Assembly (NCBI GenBank): GCA_964019425.1 | Contig: OZ025798.1 | Location: 992,001 to 1,056,000 of the forward strand | Direction: 5' to 3' | DNA: 64,000 bases | Source: Flectonema sp. DT1601 | Taxonomy: Eukaryota > Euglenozoa > Diplonemea > Diplonemida > Diplonemidae | Part shown: piece after piece, positions 46,101 to 56,014 of the stretch | Layout: every line of letters begins with the position of its first letter | Numbering within the stretch: the stretch's first letter is position 1 | Made by a program: the position numbers and the translations under genes | The notes under the pieces: generated by a model | Databases searched by the model: none | Told to the model about the DNA's origin: nothing | Seen by the model: the letters and a program-made list of their open reading frames with translations, nothing else

Positions 46101-49100
46101 CTGACGATGGCTGGGGTGGTGGTGGCGACACCTGCTCGTCTGGTAGATCCGGTCCAAACTGTGACGATGAAAATATTCATTTCAGAACTGTTGTAACTGA
46201 AGAAGTGTATTCGATGTGTTCTCCAGACCTGGCTGCCAGACTGTCTTCTTCACCAGCAATACCACCACCTGCTGGTGCGATTAGAGTATCAAAAAGATCT
46301 AATGCTGGTTTTGATCCTATCACTACACTCCCATCAACATACCTTAGAAGACAGAATGTGATTGATAGACGACCTAGACAATGGGCGTCTCAGGTGTTGG
46401 GAGTGTCATCGCATTCAATGTTCGGATGCTCAAATATATTATATGAGCCGTCAGCACCTCGTAAGCAAAGAATTCACAAACCTTCAGATAAATCCTGGGC
46501 TCCAGGACAATACGTCAAGAGTGCTCCTGGAGGCCAAGACGAAAACCCACAAAAACGCTACGCTCCATGGGTTAATTGTAAGCTGCTAGCTACCGCAGGT
46601 GCGTGTGGCGCCATCACCGGCTGCAAGTGGTATACGTCCCCAACACCTGGTTTCTGTAATGGAGATCCTAACGTGAACGTTGTGAAACCTAATACAGTTA
46701 TATTATCACATGATGGTATCAATTATGATCCTAAAACGATACCAACTCCTCAACCTTATGAGTGGATTGAATTATCATTTGATTCTCCAATTGTTATAGA
46801 GTCTATTATTATACACGAGAATTATAATCCAGGAAGTATCGTAAAGATAGAATCACAACCTGCGCCGGCTGGTTCATTCGCATTGGCGCAATCTGGCGGA
46901 GGAGCACCACAGACTGACCCGATTACTGGATTACAGGTTCCTTTTGGGAGTGGAATACCTCCAAGAAGTGGGAAGTCAACTTCTCCCGTATCAACATGTG
47001 GTGCATTAACAAAGCTTGGTATGGATACTTGTGTATCGGATATTTCTTGTTATTGGATCACTGGTGAGTGTCGTGCTGCTACAGGAACGTGTAATCAAAT
47101 CGGTAAAGAAAGCTGTGCCATCCGAGAACAAAATGGTGTCTGTCACTGGGATGCCTTACAATCTGAATGCATGCCTGGCAGGCGATCCGGTTGTTACGAA
47201 AGACGTGATTTCGACGATACTCAACACGTCATCTACTGTGAGACCTTTAATGATATTACTGTTTATGATGCTACTACTAGTCCTGAGGTTGATTGTATTG
47301 CTGCACAACCACTCAAGAAATGTGTTTGGGGTTCATTCAAAGCTGATTCTTGCATTGCTGGCACTCTTCACTGCAGTGAAGCAAATGGAAAACCAGATCT
47401 TTGTATTGGTACGTGCATCTATGATACTACAACTGCTGTTTGTACTGATGGGTCTTTTCCAAACTCTTGGACACGACAACAATACTGCAGCACTTTGAAG
47501 AGCGCTCAGTTGTGTGGATCTGAAATTAGGTGTTCGTGGGTTCCAAACAAAGATGTGACAGGATGTATGCCACTTGTTAGATCACATTGTGTTTTTGAAA
47601 CTCCTGAAGGAGATTGCAGAGGAATGGCATCATGTGAATGGGTTGGACCTCCGACAGTAACACCAGCACCAACAACATTCTCTCAGGGATGTCCAGACTT
47701 GGGAACTTATCAACACTCATCATCTGCTAAGTATGTCAGAACTAATTCAGGTTATGTCGTATCCTTAGCCTGTCAGACTGGGTATGCTCAAAGTACTTCT
47801 GTCGCTAGTTGTAAAGGGTCTTCTAATTCAACTGTTGAGCTTCAGGGAAACACTTCCTGCATTCCAAGGACATGTCCTGACTATCAACCTGCTGATTCTG
47901 TTATGATAGTCTCGGGTTACACAACTTCAAGTGGATTCTTGGAAAAACAACAAGGATCTACTCCGATATTAAGTTGTTCAAATGGTAACCTAACAGGTAC
48001 ATCACCAGTATGTGAAAATGGTCATTGGGTTGGTGGATCTGCTTCTTGTAGTAGCACAGGGAGAAGAGGTGTTCATATTTTAGAACATCCGTCGACAAGA
48101 CAAACACAACGATTGCGAGAGATGGGCACAGAACGTAATGAGAATTGGTGGGTTCCCGATCACGACTACGAAGGACTAACTGAAGCTTTTAAAGAACTAC
48201 AAGAAAGATGGTCAATGGGATACAACTACCTACATAATGAACATAGACATCACAGAATGATGAAAATATTAGCAACAGAGACAACTGGCACAGCAACTGC
48301 AGCGTTGGTTGGTAGCTGTGGATTGAATCCATCTTTTGAACCAGACCCGACAGTGAAAGGAGATATGTTAGACTGGAGTACTCTCTGTCCTCAACAAACA
48401 TCTGAAGGTGTTTGTATTAATAGTGATACCAATGCTGAGAAAGGTTCTCCTCAAGACCGCTCTGGTAAGTGTAAGTGGTCGCTTCCTTCTAAAGTAGACG
48501 GCGAAGTAATACTACCTAGCGAGCCAAAGTCACCTTCAGAAACCGGAACGTTTGGTACTGCTAGTGAAGCAAAGCCTTTCAGACTTAAAAACATGGCACC
48601 TGAATTCGATAGCGACAAACCCATGCCAACGAAAGATGAGACAAAACCAACACCAACTAACATACGTTGTGAAGACCTCCCTGCAAATGTTTCAATAAAT
48701 CAAAACAAAGCAAACTATGAAGTCATTTGGGAAAGACCATTTCCTAACTTTGTAGAACCCAAACGATACAGAGAATTATCGATAGACGTTGGACAGGTTG
48801 CCTACAGAAGTCAAGTAATTAGAATAACAATGTCACCTACTAGTGATACAAGAAGTATGATTGATGCTGTAGCTATTGTTGGATATCAGAATGGTGATAA
48901 TAATGCAGCATCTACAGTTGGATTAAAATGTAAAGGTGAGATCTGGGTATCACCTGTCAGAGATGGAACTCGATCCAGTGCTAACATTCAAACAGCATCA
49001 GTTCAAGCTGTTCCATGTAATGGAAGAGGGAAGTGTGGACCTCGTGGATGTGAGTGTTTTGGGAATTTCTACGGAGAGGGTTGTGAGACTTGTAAATTTG

Positions 49101-50178
49101 GCTGGTCAGGCACTGGTTGTGACACTCCAATTAAAATAGGTTGCGAGGTCGTTGCCTTCGAAGATCTTTCTCAGTTCAGCAGCGAAGCAGAAGTTCGCGC
49201 TCGTTGGAAGTTTGACAACTATCACAATTTCCGTTCTTCAGGTCTTCGTTGGCAACACTTTGGATCAAAATTAACCTCTCCTCAATACAATCTCGGTGAC
49301 CACACTCATATAAAATTAGATATTGGTACCCTGATGGTTGACGTACCTAAGAGTGATGATTGTGGAATAGTGGTACGTATTATTACTTTACATCTGGCGA
49401 CAAATATTATTTATAAAATCTCTGCAATCTCACTTGTTCTCAAACACGCGAGACATATTCATTAGATCTCCCCTCTTACCGTATCGTCACTCCTGTAAAA
49501 TGATTATTCTTTGAAGAATGCTTCAGGAGCCTTCCTCGTCGACCTTTTCTCCTTTTGACAATAAACTCATTATATTAGAAATCGATACCGTATCGATACC
49601 CTTTTTACTCAATGAGCTGAGCATCCTTGTTCCACAAAGCATCGATACTCTTGTCAAACTTACAAAGTTTCCCAACTTCTATATTCCAATCCTTGGGCAA
49701 TATCGAATGTTAAAACTCTCTTTGTGACTACCCACCTGGACATTCATTCCTTTATCAAAAACAACAAATCAGATTGGAGTTTCCAGCGGTATTGGAACGT
49801 CGGACTACGAAATAATATACGCCACAGGATGTGAATTGTATGTGTTATATTGTTTCTTTTTTTAAACACCAGCTATTTGGGAAAAAAAAACAAAAAACAA
49901 ACAAAGCTTCTCTGGTTTAAACGTAATTGGACAAGAACGCGGAGATAAGATAGGATTTTTCTCCGTACAAAGAAGATGGTTACCGTCAACGGCTGTAATT
50001 TCTGTTGAGGTTTGGTGGGGAGGATCAAATACGGGTTCATACGTATTTACTATACTAAACTTTCAGTTACAGGTATGTCAAGTTATAAGTACTACCCAAA
50101 CAAATAATAAAACGTTTGTGTTGTCATCAAATCAAAACAAAATTACAGACATGTTCCTGGACTGATATTTCTGCTTAA
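40151..50178 (+). CDS. Giant GP63 (M8 leishmanolysin)-like surface protein, catalytically dead
   Basis: Four exons (40151-49372, 49773-49837, 49907-50072, 50149-50178) give about 3160 residues. The ATG at 40151 gives the signal peptide MAVGAAAVFVMIALAG. Residues 20-420 follow the M8 layout, but the HExxHxxGF motif reads QAMLHGLGF (264-272): the first His and the catalytic Glu are gone and only His268 remains. The third zinc ligand in the family motif SHWEKR is Tyr347 (LPYWEKR). Downstream are EGF-like modules (about 620-830), long Cys/Pro-rich repeats, PSI-like modules (about 2170-2470), two sushi-like modules (from about 2514 and 2575), a last EGF-like module (about 2955) and a beta-rich C-terminal module. 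No C-terminal membrane anchor is visible. It is probably a secreted or surface adhesin. The donor GTACGT at 49373 and acceptor AAAG at 49906 are atypical. Confidence 0.8.
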
Positions 50179-50491
50179 AAACTGAACCAGAGTAGAGGTA
50201 GTTGTTATTTTTGATATTCCGTTTAGTTTATTTTTACACGACTGTTTTTTGGGCTAAAATTCTTGCTTTACAGCGATTAAGCCAATCGTACTTTAACCTT
50301 CTGTTAGTAATTATATTATTAGAGCTTTATTGTGATTTAGTGTAGGTTTTTTTTTTTTTTTTAATGAAATTCATTTCTAACAACAGGTTTATAATTTATG
50401 TCTACATTCAGACAAAGTAAAATAGAGTCTGCTTATGTTGATACGCTTATTACTTCTATTTTCCATATAAAGTTCATCCTAATAAACAACA
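50179..50491. other. Spacer upstream of microprotein 1
   Basis: AT-rich with a T run (50347-50362). A pyrimidine-rich stretch TTACTTCTATTTTCC followed by ATATAAAG (AG at 50472) lies 19 bases before the ATG at 50492 and could be its acceptor, although not of the CAG type. Confidence 0.4.
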
Positions 50492-50662
50492 ATGCTAGGA
50501 CAATGCTTGATGGAATGTTTCTGTGAGATTTTTGGAAGAGCTTTCTTTGCGACAGTTCCGATAAAATGTTGGGCGCCTACCTTAGTAGTAATTTGTTTTG
50601 TAATGGGAATCCATACGTTTTTAAAAAATCAAGCGATGACACCTGTACCGATAATGCATTAG
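50492..50662 (+). CDS. Membrane microprotein, copy 1 of 3
   Basis: 56 residues, beginning MLGQCLMECFCEIFGRAFF and followed by VPIKCWAPTLVVICFVMGIH. It has one predicted transmembrane helix (about residues 29-44), a Cys-rich N-terminus and a short C-terminal tail (NQAMTPVPIMH). Paralogues lie at 52158 and 53784. Against copy 2 I count nine base differences in 171, almost all changing the protein. At several of these sites copy 2 and the distant copy 3 agree against copy 1 (FFE, WxPPL, Ile after it). Copy 1 is therefore probably the derived or relaxed copy. No family recognised; the size suggests a small subunit of a membrane complex. Confidence 0.65.
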   Translation: MLGQCLMECFCEIFGRAFFATVPIKCWAPTLVVICFVMGIHTFLKNQAMTPVPIMH

Positions 50663-51755
50663 CGCTCCTTCCGATATTCCTTTAACTAATATATATATTC
50701 GCTCACTTGTTTTAATTCAATTTCGCGCTACTGCAGAGTGATGCCATTCTTCTCACTCAAATCATGAAGGCATCTGTCAACAGTCCCGTTACTAATATAT
50801 GCCTTGAAAACTCACAATAAAGAAGATTAGCTATTTTATTTTGTCTTGTTAATTTTTCAAAAAAAAAAAAAAAAAAAGGAAAAAAAGAAATAAATAAAAC
50901 TTTCTTATTTATTTGTCAGTGACAGTCTCTTTCTAACTAAACCTTAACTGAGGAACCTTTGGAGTTGTCGCGTTCACATTATAAAATAGCTTTTTGTTGA
51001 TGTTGTTGTTGATGTTTTTATACCACTCCTCTCGCTTCCGATATCTCACCTTGATCCGACCTTGATCCGTCGCAGTCGTGACCATAAACTGACTGTTATC
51101 TTACTTGATCCTTTTGTTCTCAATTCTTACTGAGTGATACGGCCAGGTGCTGCCCAATAGGTAAGCCCACAGTACAATTATAATGTTGTGGACAACTGGG
51201 GGTGAACGATCCTCGGTACTGTTCCGGGACATAAAGCACATGTGGTCGTATTATAAAGAAAGATGCTGTACATGGAACGAAAAGGATTTATTATTATTTT
51301 TCACCCTCCCCCCTCACTCCCATATCATTTTTCTTTTATTTCCTTTAGTTGTTTTCAACCTGTTAGCCTCTGGAAATGGGAGCTGGAAATCGATTACTTC
51401 TAGCCGAAGCTACAAAACTACAATCTTTACGATTGGATCCTTACTGATGAAGGCTACGCAGACCTCTCGTAGTCATCAGTTCTGTATTTTTCCAACTAGC
51501 TAACACTAACTCATCCTTAACTAGCTTTATGGGTAGTGATTACTGCTATTTTAAACAGCTGTAACTTGGTTACTGTCAGTCGTATTAATTATTTCTTAAT
51601 TCGTAGGGAACAATGATGAACCTAGTGAGGAAATTGTCCTCCGGGGGGGATCGCGGATTGAAATGCTGCCTCGATCGACCTCTGAACTTCTAATGTTGAC
51701 TGTACACAAGTTACACAAAGAAGGGTAATTTTCTTTAAATCAGTTTCTCTTTTCT
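50663..51755. other. Spacer of unit A with candidate micro-ORFs
   Basis: Contains an A run (50860-50877) and conserved-looking stretches also present in unit B. Two tiny acceptor-plus-ATG arrangements are visible. TTTCTTTTATTTCCTTTAG (ending about 51348) is followed by an ATG encoding MGAGNRLLLAEATKLQSLRL and DPY. TTCGTAG (ending about 51607) is followed by MMNLVRKLSSGGDRG... A 106-codon frame at 51183-51503 overlaps these. None can be assigned. Confidence 0.3.
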
Positions 51756-51863
51756 GTACAAAGAAGATGGTTACCGTCAACGGCTGTAATTTCTGTTGAG
51801 GTTTGGTGGGGAGGATCAAATACGGGTTCATACGTATTTACTATACTAAACTTTCAGTTACAG
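51751..51863 (+). pseudogene. Duplicated orphan exon of the GP63-like gene
   Basis: Copy of most of GP63-like exon 3 (FSVQRRWLPSTAVISVEVWW...), still open in frame and still followed by a GTATGT donor. The downstream acceptor and the last exon present at 50148-50178 are replaced in this copy by unrelated sequence. It is stranded 1.6 kb downstream of the functional gene as part of duplication unit B. Confidence 0.85.
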
Positions 51864-52157
51864 GTATGTCACGTTATAAGTACTACCCAAACAAATAATA
51901 AGACGTTTGTGTTGTCAAATCAAAACAAAATAACACTGAGTCGGGGAGTCTGGTTTCGTGCACAAACAAAAAGTCACAGTGTTATATTATTATTTTCTGT
52001 ATAGTTGAAGATAAAGCCAATTTTTTTAGTGAAATTTATTTCTAACAACAGGTTTATAATTTATTGTCTACATTCAGACAAAATAAGATAGAGTCTGCTT
52101 ATGTTGATACGCTTATTACTTCTATTTTCCATATAAAGTTCATCCTAATAAACAACA

Positions 52158-52328
52158 ATGCTAGGACAATGCTTGATGGAATGTTTCTGTGAGACTTTTG
52201 GAAGAGCTTTCTTTGAGGCAGTTCCGATAAAATTTTGGGCGCCTCCTTTAGCAATAATTTGTTTTGTAATGGGAATCCATACGTTTTTACAAAATCAAGC
52301 GATGACACCTGTACCGATAATGCATTAG
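52158..52328 (+). CDS. Membrane microprotein, copy 2 of 3
   Basis: 56 residues, the same layout as copy 1: MLGQCLMECFCETFGRAFFE, then AVPIKFWAPPLAIICFVMGI and HTFLQNQAMTPVPIMH. The segment FFEAVPIKFWAPPLAI is close to FFESVPSKYWGPPLTI of copy 3, which is otherwise strongly diverged, so the frame and the central motif have been kept by selection. Single transmembrane helix. Located in duplication unit B, downstream of the orphan GP63 exon. Confidence 0.7.
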   Translation: MLGQCLMECFCETFGRAFFEAVPIKFWAPPLAIICFVMGIHTFLQNQAMTPVPIMH

Positions 52329-53783
52329 CGCTCCTTCCGATATTCCTTTAACTAATATATATATTCGCTCACTTGTTTTAATTCAATTTCGCGCTACTGC
52401 AGAGTGATGCCATTCTTCTCACTCAAATCATGAAGGCATCTGTCAACAGTCCCGTTACTAATATATGCCTTGAAAACTCACAATAAGGAAGATTAGCTAT
52501 TTTATTTTGTCTTGTTACATTTTTTTTTTTTTTTTACTTGGAGTAACGATCAGATGCTATCGTTTCAAAAAAAAAAAAAAAAAAAGGAAAAAAAGAAATA
52601 AATAAAACTTTCTTATTTATTTGTCAGTGACAGTCTCTTTCTAACTAAACCTTAACTGAGGAACCTTTGGAGTTGTCGCGTTCACATTATAAAATAGCTT
52701 TTTGTTGATGTTGTTGTTGATGTTTTTAAACCACTCCCGCTTCCGATATCTCACCTTGATCCGACCTTGATCCGTCGCAGTCGTGACCATAAACTGACTG
52801 TCATCTTACTTGATGCTTTTGTTCTCATTTCTTACTGAGTGATACGGCCAGGTGCTGCTCAATAGGTAAGCCCACAGTACAATTATAATGTTGTGGACAA
52901 CTGGGGGTGAACGATCCTCGGTACTGTTCCGGGGCATAAAGCACATGTGGTCGTATTATAAAGAAAGATGCTGTACATGGAACGAAAAGGATTTATTATC
53001 TTTTTTCACCTTCCCCCCTCACTCCCATATTATACCCTGGTTTTGGTTTCCCAGAGCTCGCGATTAATTCGTAATTGAATAACTCGATTCCGTACTGCAC
53101 TGAATGACAACACGGAAAAAGAGATGTGTATGCAGATAAGTTAGAAACATTTATTATAATGTAGAGCAAGTACGTCAATTGCAGAGTGTTAGCCTGTATT
53201 AATATTTTACTCACTGTATCATGAGTTTTTTATTATTGAGTTCTGATACAATACAGAGATTTATATTCGTATGTCACTCCCATATCATTTTTCTTTTATT
53301 TCCTTTAGTTGTTTTCAACCTGTTAGCCTCTGGAAATGGGAACTGGAAATCGATCACTTCTAGCCGAAGCTACAAAACTACAATCTTTACGATTGGATCC
53401 TTACTGATGAAGGCTACGCAGACCTCTCGTAGTCATCAGTTCTGTATTTTTCCAACTAGCTAACACTAACTCATCCCTAACTAGCTTTATAGGTAGTGAT
53501 TACTGCTATTTTAAACAGCTGTAACTTGGTTACTGTCAGTCATATTAATTATTTTTTAATTCGTACAGAACAATGATGAACCTAGTGAGGAAATTGTCCT
53601 CCGGGGGGGATCGCGGATTGAAATGCTGCCTCGATCGACCTCTGAACTTCTAATGTTGACTGTACCTTTGCAGTTAATTTTCTTTAAATCAGTTTCACAC
53701 ATGCCACAAGAAAAACGAATATTTATGTCCAGTTGTAATTATTATTGTTTTTACTATTAAAGTAGGTTTACGATAGCTATATT
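52329..53783. other. Spacer of unit B with a short insertion
   Basis: Same content as the spacer of unit A (A run 52567-52585, micro-ORFs MGTGNRSLLAEATKLQSLRL and MMNLVRKLSSGG) plus the 255-bp insertion described separately. After 53696 the sequence no longer matches unit A. No convincing gene. Confidence 0.35.
53019..53285. mobile_element. Short insertion flanked by a 12-bp direct repeat
   Basis: Unit B carries a 243-bp segment (53031-53273) absent from unit A at the matching place. It is flanked on both sides by TCACTCCCATAT (53019-53030 and 53274-53285), which occurs once in unit A. This is the footprint of an insertion with a target-site duplication. The insert codes for nothing recognisable and shows no clear terminal inverted repeats or poly-A tail. 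SINE, MITE or repair-mediated duplication are all possible. Confidence 0.6.
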
Positions 53784-53954
53784 ATGCTTGGAGAGTTTGC
53801 TGTGAGGGTTTTAGCAAAGATTTTCTTCGAGTCAGTTCCATCGAAATATTGGGGTCCTCCACTGACGATATTTGTTGTTATTGTCATGCTGTACAAAATT
53901 ATACGAAATCAGATCGCGACTCCCACCCTGATGTCACTTGTGCCATCTGCTTAG
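53784..53954 (+). CDS. Membrane microprotein, copy 3 of 3 (diverged)
   Basis: 56 residues starting MLGEFAVRVLAKIFFESVPS, then KYWGPPLTIFVVIVMLYKII and RNQIATPTLMSLVPSA. It shares MLG at the start, FFE-x-VP-x-K-aromatic-W-x-PPL-x-I in the middle, a transmembrane helix and an NQ-x-x-TP tail motif with copies 1 and 2. The DNA around it is not recognisably duplicated, so this is an older paralogue and good evidence that the family is real. The N-terminal region is four residues shorter and the tail four residues longer than in the other copies. Confidence 0.72.
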   Translation: MLGEFAVRVLAKIFFESVPSKYWGPPLTIFVVIVMLYKIIRNQIATPTLMSLVPSA

Positions 53955-54112
53955 AAGATTGCTAACTTCAATTTGGAAATGTATTATGGAACAGTAGAAC
54001 AATGTGTTTTCATAGTTTTTCTTGTTTATATTTTAATTTAGTGCACTTTTTTATAGCAAATATGTGTTTCCCCCCTCTCAGTTATTACGATTTAACACAA
54101 TTTTATCTAAAA

Positions 54113-54721
54113 ATGCCTGTTGCATTCGAAAGGGGATCAAGGCTTGCTAGCCGACCACCAAGGGAGGTTTCGGTCTACAAGAGGGAGAGGGAGAGATGTC
54201 AGCCAGAGCGCAGGGTATACCGTGAGATCAGGTCTTGCTCACTTCCAGCTGTCTCAAAGAGAATGACCAGCGAGTTCATATCCCTTCAGGAGTTCCCTGG
54301 AAACCTTGCGTTCATCATCGAACAGGGATGCATTGTTCAGAGAAACAACCCAATCGCAGTTCCAGTTAAGATGGAGACTCCGGCACCAGTTCCAGTACTG
54401 AAGGAGATCCCTGCTGCAAACTGGACTCCACCAGTTCCATTCAGATATGGAATGTCATTCTTCGCTTCTCAGCCAGCTCCAGCACCAGTCGAGTGCGTTG
54501 CTGGTCCAAGCCAGTGCATGTGTGTAAGCTGCTACCCGCAATACATGGTCGCAGCTTTCCCTGAAGGCGAAATGCTCCTTCCATTCCCTCCTATGCAGAA
54601 GAAGCGCAGAAGGAGGGGTCGCCGTGGTAGGGGTGCACGTGGTCGTAAGAAGGCTGCTGCTGAGGCAGAGCGTCTTGCGAACCTTGACGAAGACTCGGAG
54701 TCTGACTCTGAATCCAGCTGA
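54113..54721 (+). CDS. Basic low-complexity protein with RG/KR-rich tail
   Basis: 202 residues from the ATG at 54113, which follows the acceptor TTTCCCCCCTCTCAG (AG at 54081) by 31 bases. The earlier in-frame ATG at 54002 lies upstream of that acceptor. The N-terminus is Arg/Glu-rich, the middle Pro/Ala/Val-rich with a CMCVSCYP cluster, and the C-terminus has KKRRRRGRRGRGARGRKKAA followed by an acidic Ser/Glu/Asp tail. RG-rich tails often bind RNA. Codon choice is visibly different from its neighbours (more C-ending codons such as AAC, TTC, ATC), suggesting high expression. No family recognised. Confidence 0.75.
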   Translation: MPVAFERGSRLASRPPREVSVYKRERERCQPERRVYREIRSCSLPAVSKRMTSEFISLQEFPGNLAFIIEQGCIVQRNNPIAVPVKMETPAPVPVLKEIPAANWTPPVPFRYGMSFFASQPAPAPVECVAGPSQCMCVSCYPQYMVAAFPEGEMLLPFPPMQKKRRRRGRRGRGARGRKKAAAEAERLANLDEDSESDSESS

Positions 54722-55019
54722 CCCTCAAATCTCTCTCTTTTTTATTGCCGTTATCCTCTAGCTTGGGCATTGCCCTTCTTCATTATTCTTGTTTACCTCT
54801 TTTTCCTGTCGACATATTTTCTTCGATGGGAAATGGAGTTTTTATTATTCAAATTAAGACAAATTGAAACGTGTGTGAAAACAAAAAAAAACAAAGACGT
54901 TAGGCATACGACAACTCGGCTTTGGTACACCTATATGACTTCTTGTCTGTTGGTGAAACTCGGTTCTTCGAATTTTTATAAATCCTTAGTACTACACGAA
55001 GCATGTGGCCACTGTTGCT

Positions 55020-55260
55020 CTCATATCGAGTGATATGCACCAACCTTTGGGGCCGCGCTTTGGGGCGCGTTGTCCTCTGTGTTTTCCGTCGAAAAAAAAT
55101 CCGTTTAAAAAAAAATCATCTATTCGTATTATTCTATCTCTACTTATTAGTTGCATATGTTTATCATCGCCAGCCGAGCGAAGAAGGTTTCGCTATATAT
55201 CTTTTTATAGCGTTGTACATTGTTTTTCTTGTTACAGAAAAGTACTTTTGTAAGTTTTAA
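55020..55260 (+). ncRNA. Possible structured RNA (weak)
   Basis: Three successive short hairpins can be drawn: CGCGC/GCGCG near 55053, AGCGAA/TTCGCT with a GAAGGT loop near 55177-55194, and CGCTATA/TATAGCG immediately after. These are denser than elsewhere in the intergenic DNA. No known RNA family is recognised, and short hairpins can occur by chance. Confidence 0.2.
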
Positions 55261-55329
55261 TTACATTTTTCTATCTATTCGTTTTTTTCATTTTTTTTTT
55301 TCATTTATTGTTATTTTTTGACCACGCCT

Positions 55330-55540
55330 AAAAAATAGTAGTCAATACTCCACTTATTTTCAATGTGGACTGCAGACCTTGTTGTTGCTTTGCTGGCGGC
55401 CTCAAGTCAGTCTTTTTCACTCTCATATTGGGGGTGAGCTGGTTATAACCGGTTAGACATCAGGGCTTGAGCTTTCAACTTTAATAGCCCTATCGGCTTT
55501 GATGGACCGCGCTTTGCTCGAGGGATGTATGTCAGTTGGA
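55330..55540 (+). ncRNA. Possible structured RNA (weak)
   Basis: A GC-richer block in AT-rich DNA, with a palindrome TAACCGGTTA near 55445-55454 and a stem AGGGCT (55462-55467)/AGCCCT (55486-55491). It ends in a 24-nt A run. No snRNA, SRP, RNase P or tRNA signature is recognisable. Confidence 0.2.
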
Positions 55541-56014
55541 AAAAAAAAAAAAAAAAAAAAAAACGATTATTAAACAAAAATCCCCTCTCAATTCCTCTTA
55601 TACGTAAAATGGAATGCATGAGAAAAAAAATAGAGCCAAGTCTCTTAATGCAAACTTACAGAAGAATTATCTGTCGTGTTTTCCTCCCAATTTCTCACTA
55701 ATTACCTGGGCCCGGGTTGAGATCCTTTTCCTCTCTGACAACGCCTCTGTCGTTGTCTTTTTTATTTTAGCTTTTTCGCTCTCGATTCTTTATTTTATTA
55801 TTATTTTTTATTTTATTTTCCTCGCTATTAGTGGGGCTTTCGGATGGCTGGTCCACAGCAAATCATTTTATAGTATCTGTTTTAAATCATCGTTGTGATA
55901 ATTTTAGTTGACAATTCCAGGTAGTAAAAAAATGACGAAAAGGAAAACCAAAGCTTTTGATTGCTAATTATTATTATTTTATAAAAAAAAAAAAAAGGTT
56001 TTTATCATAAAAAT

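Larger units (their letters stand above)
49965..51747. repeat. Segmental duplication, unit A
   Basis: From GTACAAAGAAGATGG (49965) to TTTAAATCAGTTT (51747). It recurs nearly identically at 51756-53696 apart from a few indels. Unit A spans the last two exons of the GP63-like gene, the first microprotein gene and about 1.1 kb of non-coding or micro-ORF sequence. A replaced stretch at about 50143-50365 differs from unit B. Confidence 0.92.
51756..53696. repeat. Segmental duplication, unit B
   Basis: Second copy of the 49965-51747 unit, offset by 1791 bp at its left end. It differs by a replaced stretch after 51930, an extra T-rich piece at about 52518-52566 and a 255-bp insertion at 53031-53285. 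Flanking non-coding sequence is nearly identical between copies, so the duplication is recent. Confidence 0.92.
54722..56014. other. 1.3-kb spacer with two hairpin-rich blocks
   Basis: Contains T-rich and A-rich runs (for example A at 55540-55563) and two comparatively GC-rich stretches (about 55020-55260 and 55330-55540), listed as possible structured RNAs. Open frames of 82-94 codons here lack any recognisable content. A short uORF-like ATG at 55932 follows the acceptor CAATTCCAG (AG at 55920) upstream of the oxidoreductase start. Confidence 0.45.

Noticed and set aside
51183-51503. 106-codon ORF, with a partial copy at 53221-53463
   Set aside because: The shared C-terminal part is explained by recent DNA duplication and not by protein conservation. 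The N-termini differ because of the insertion at 53031-53273.
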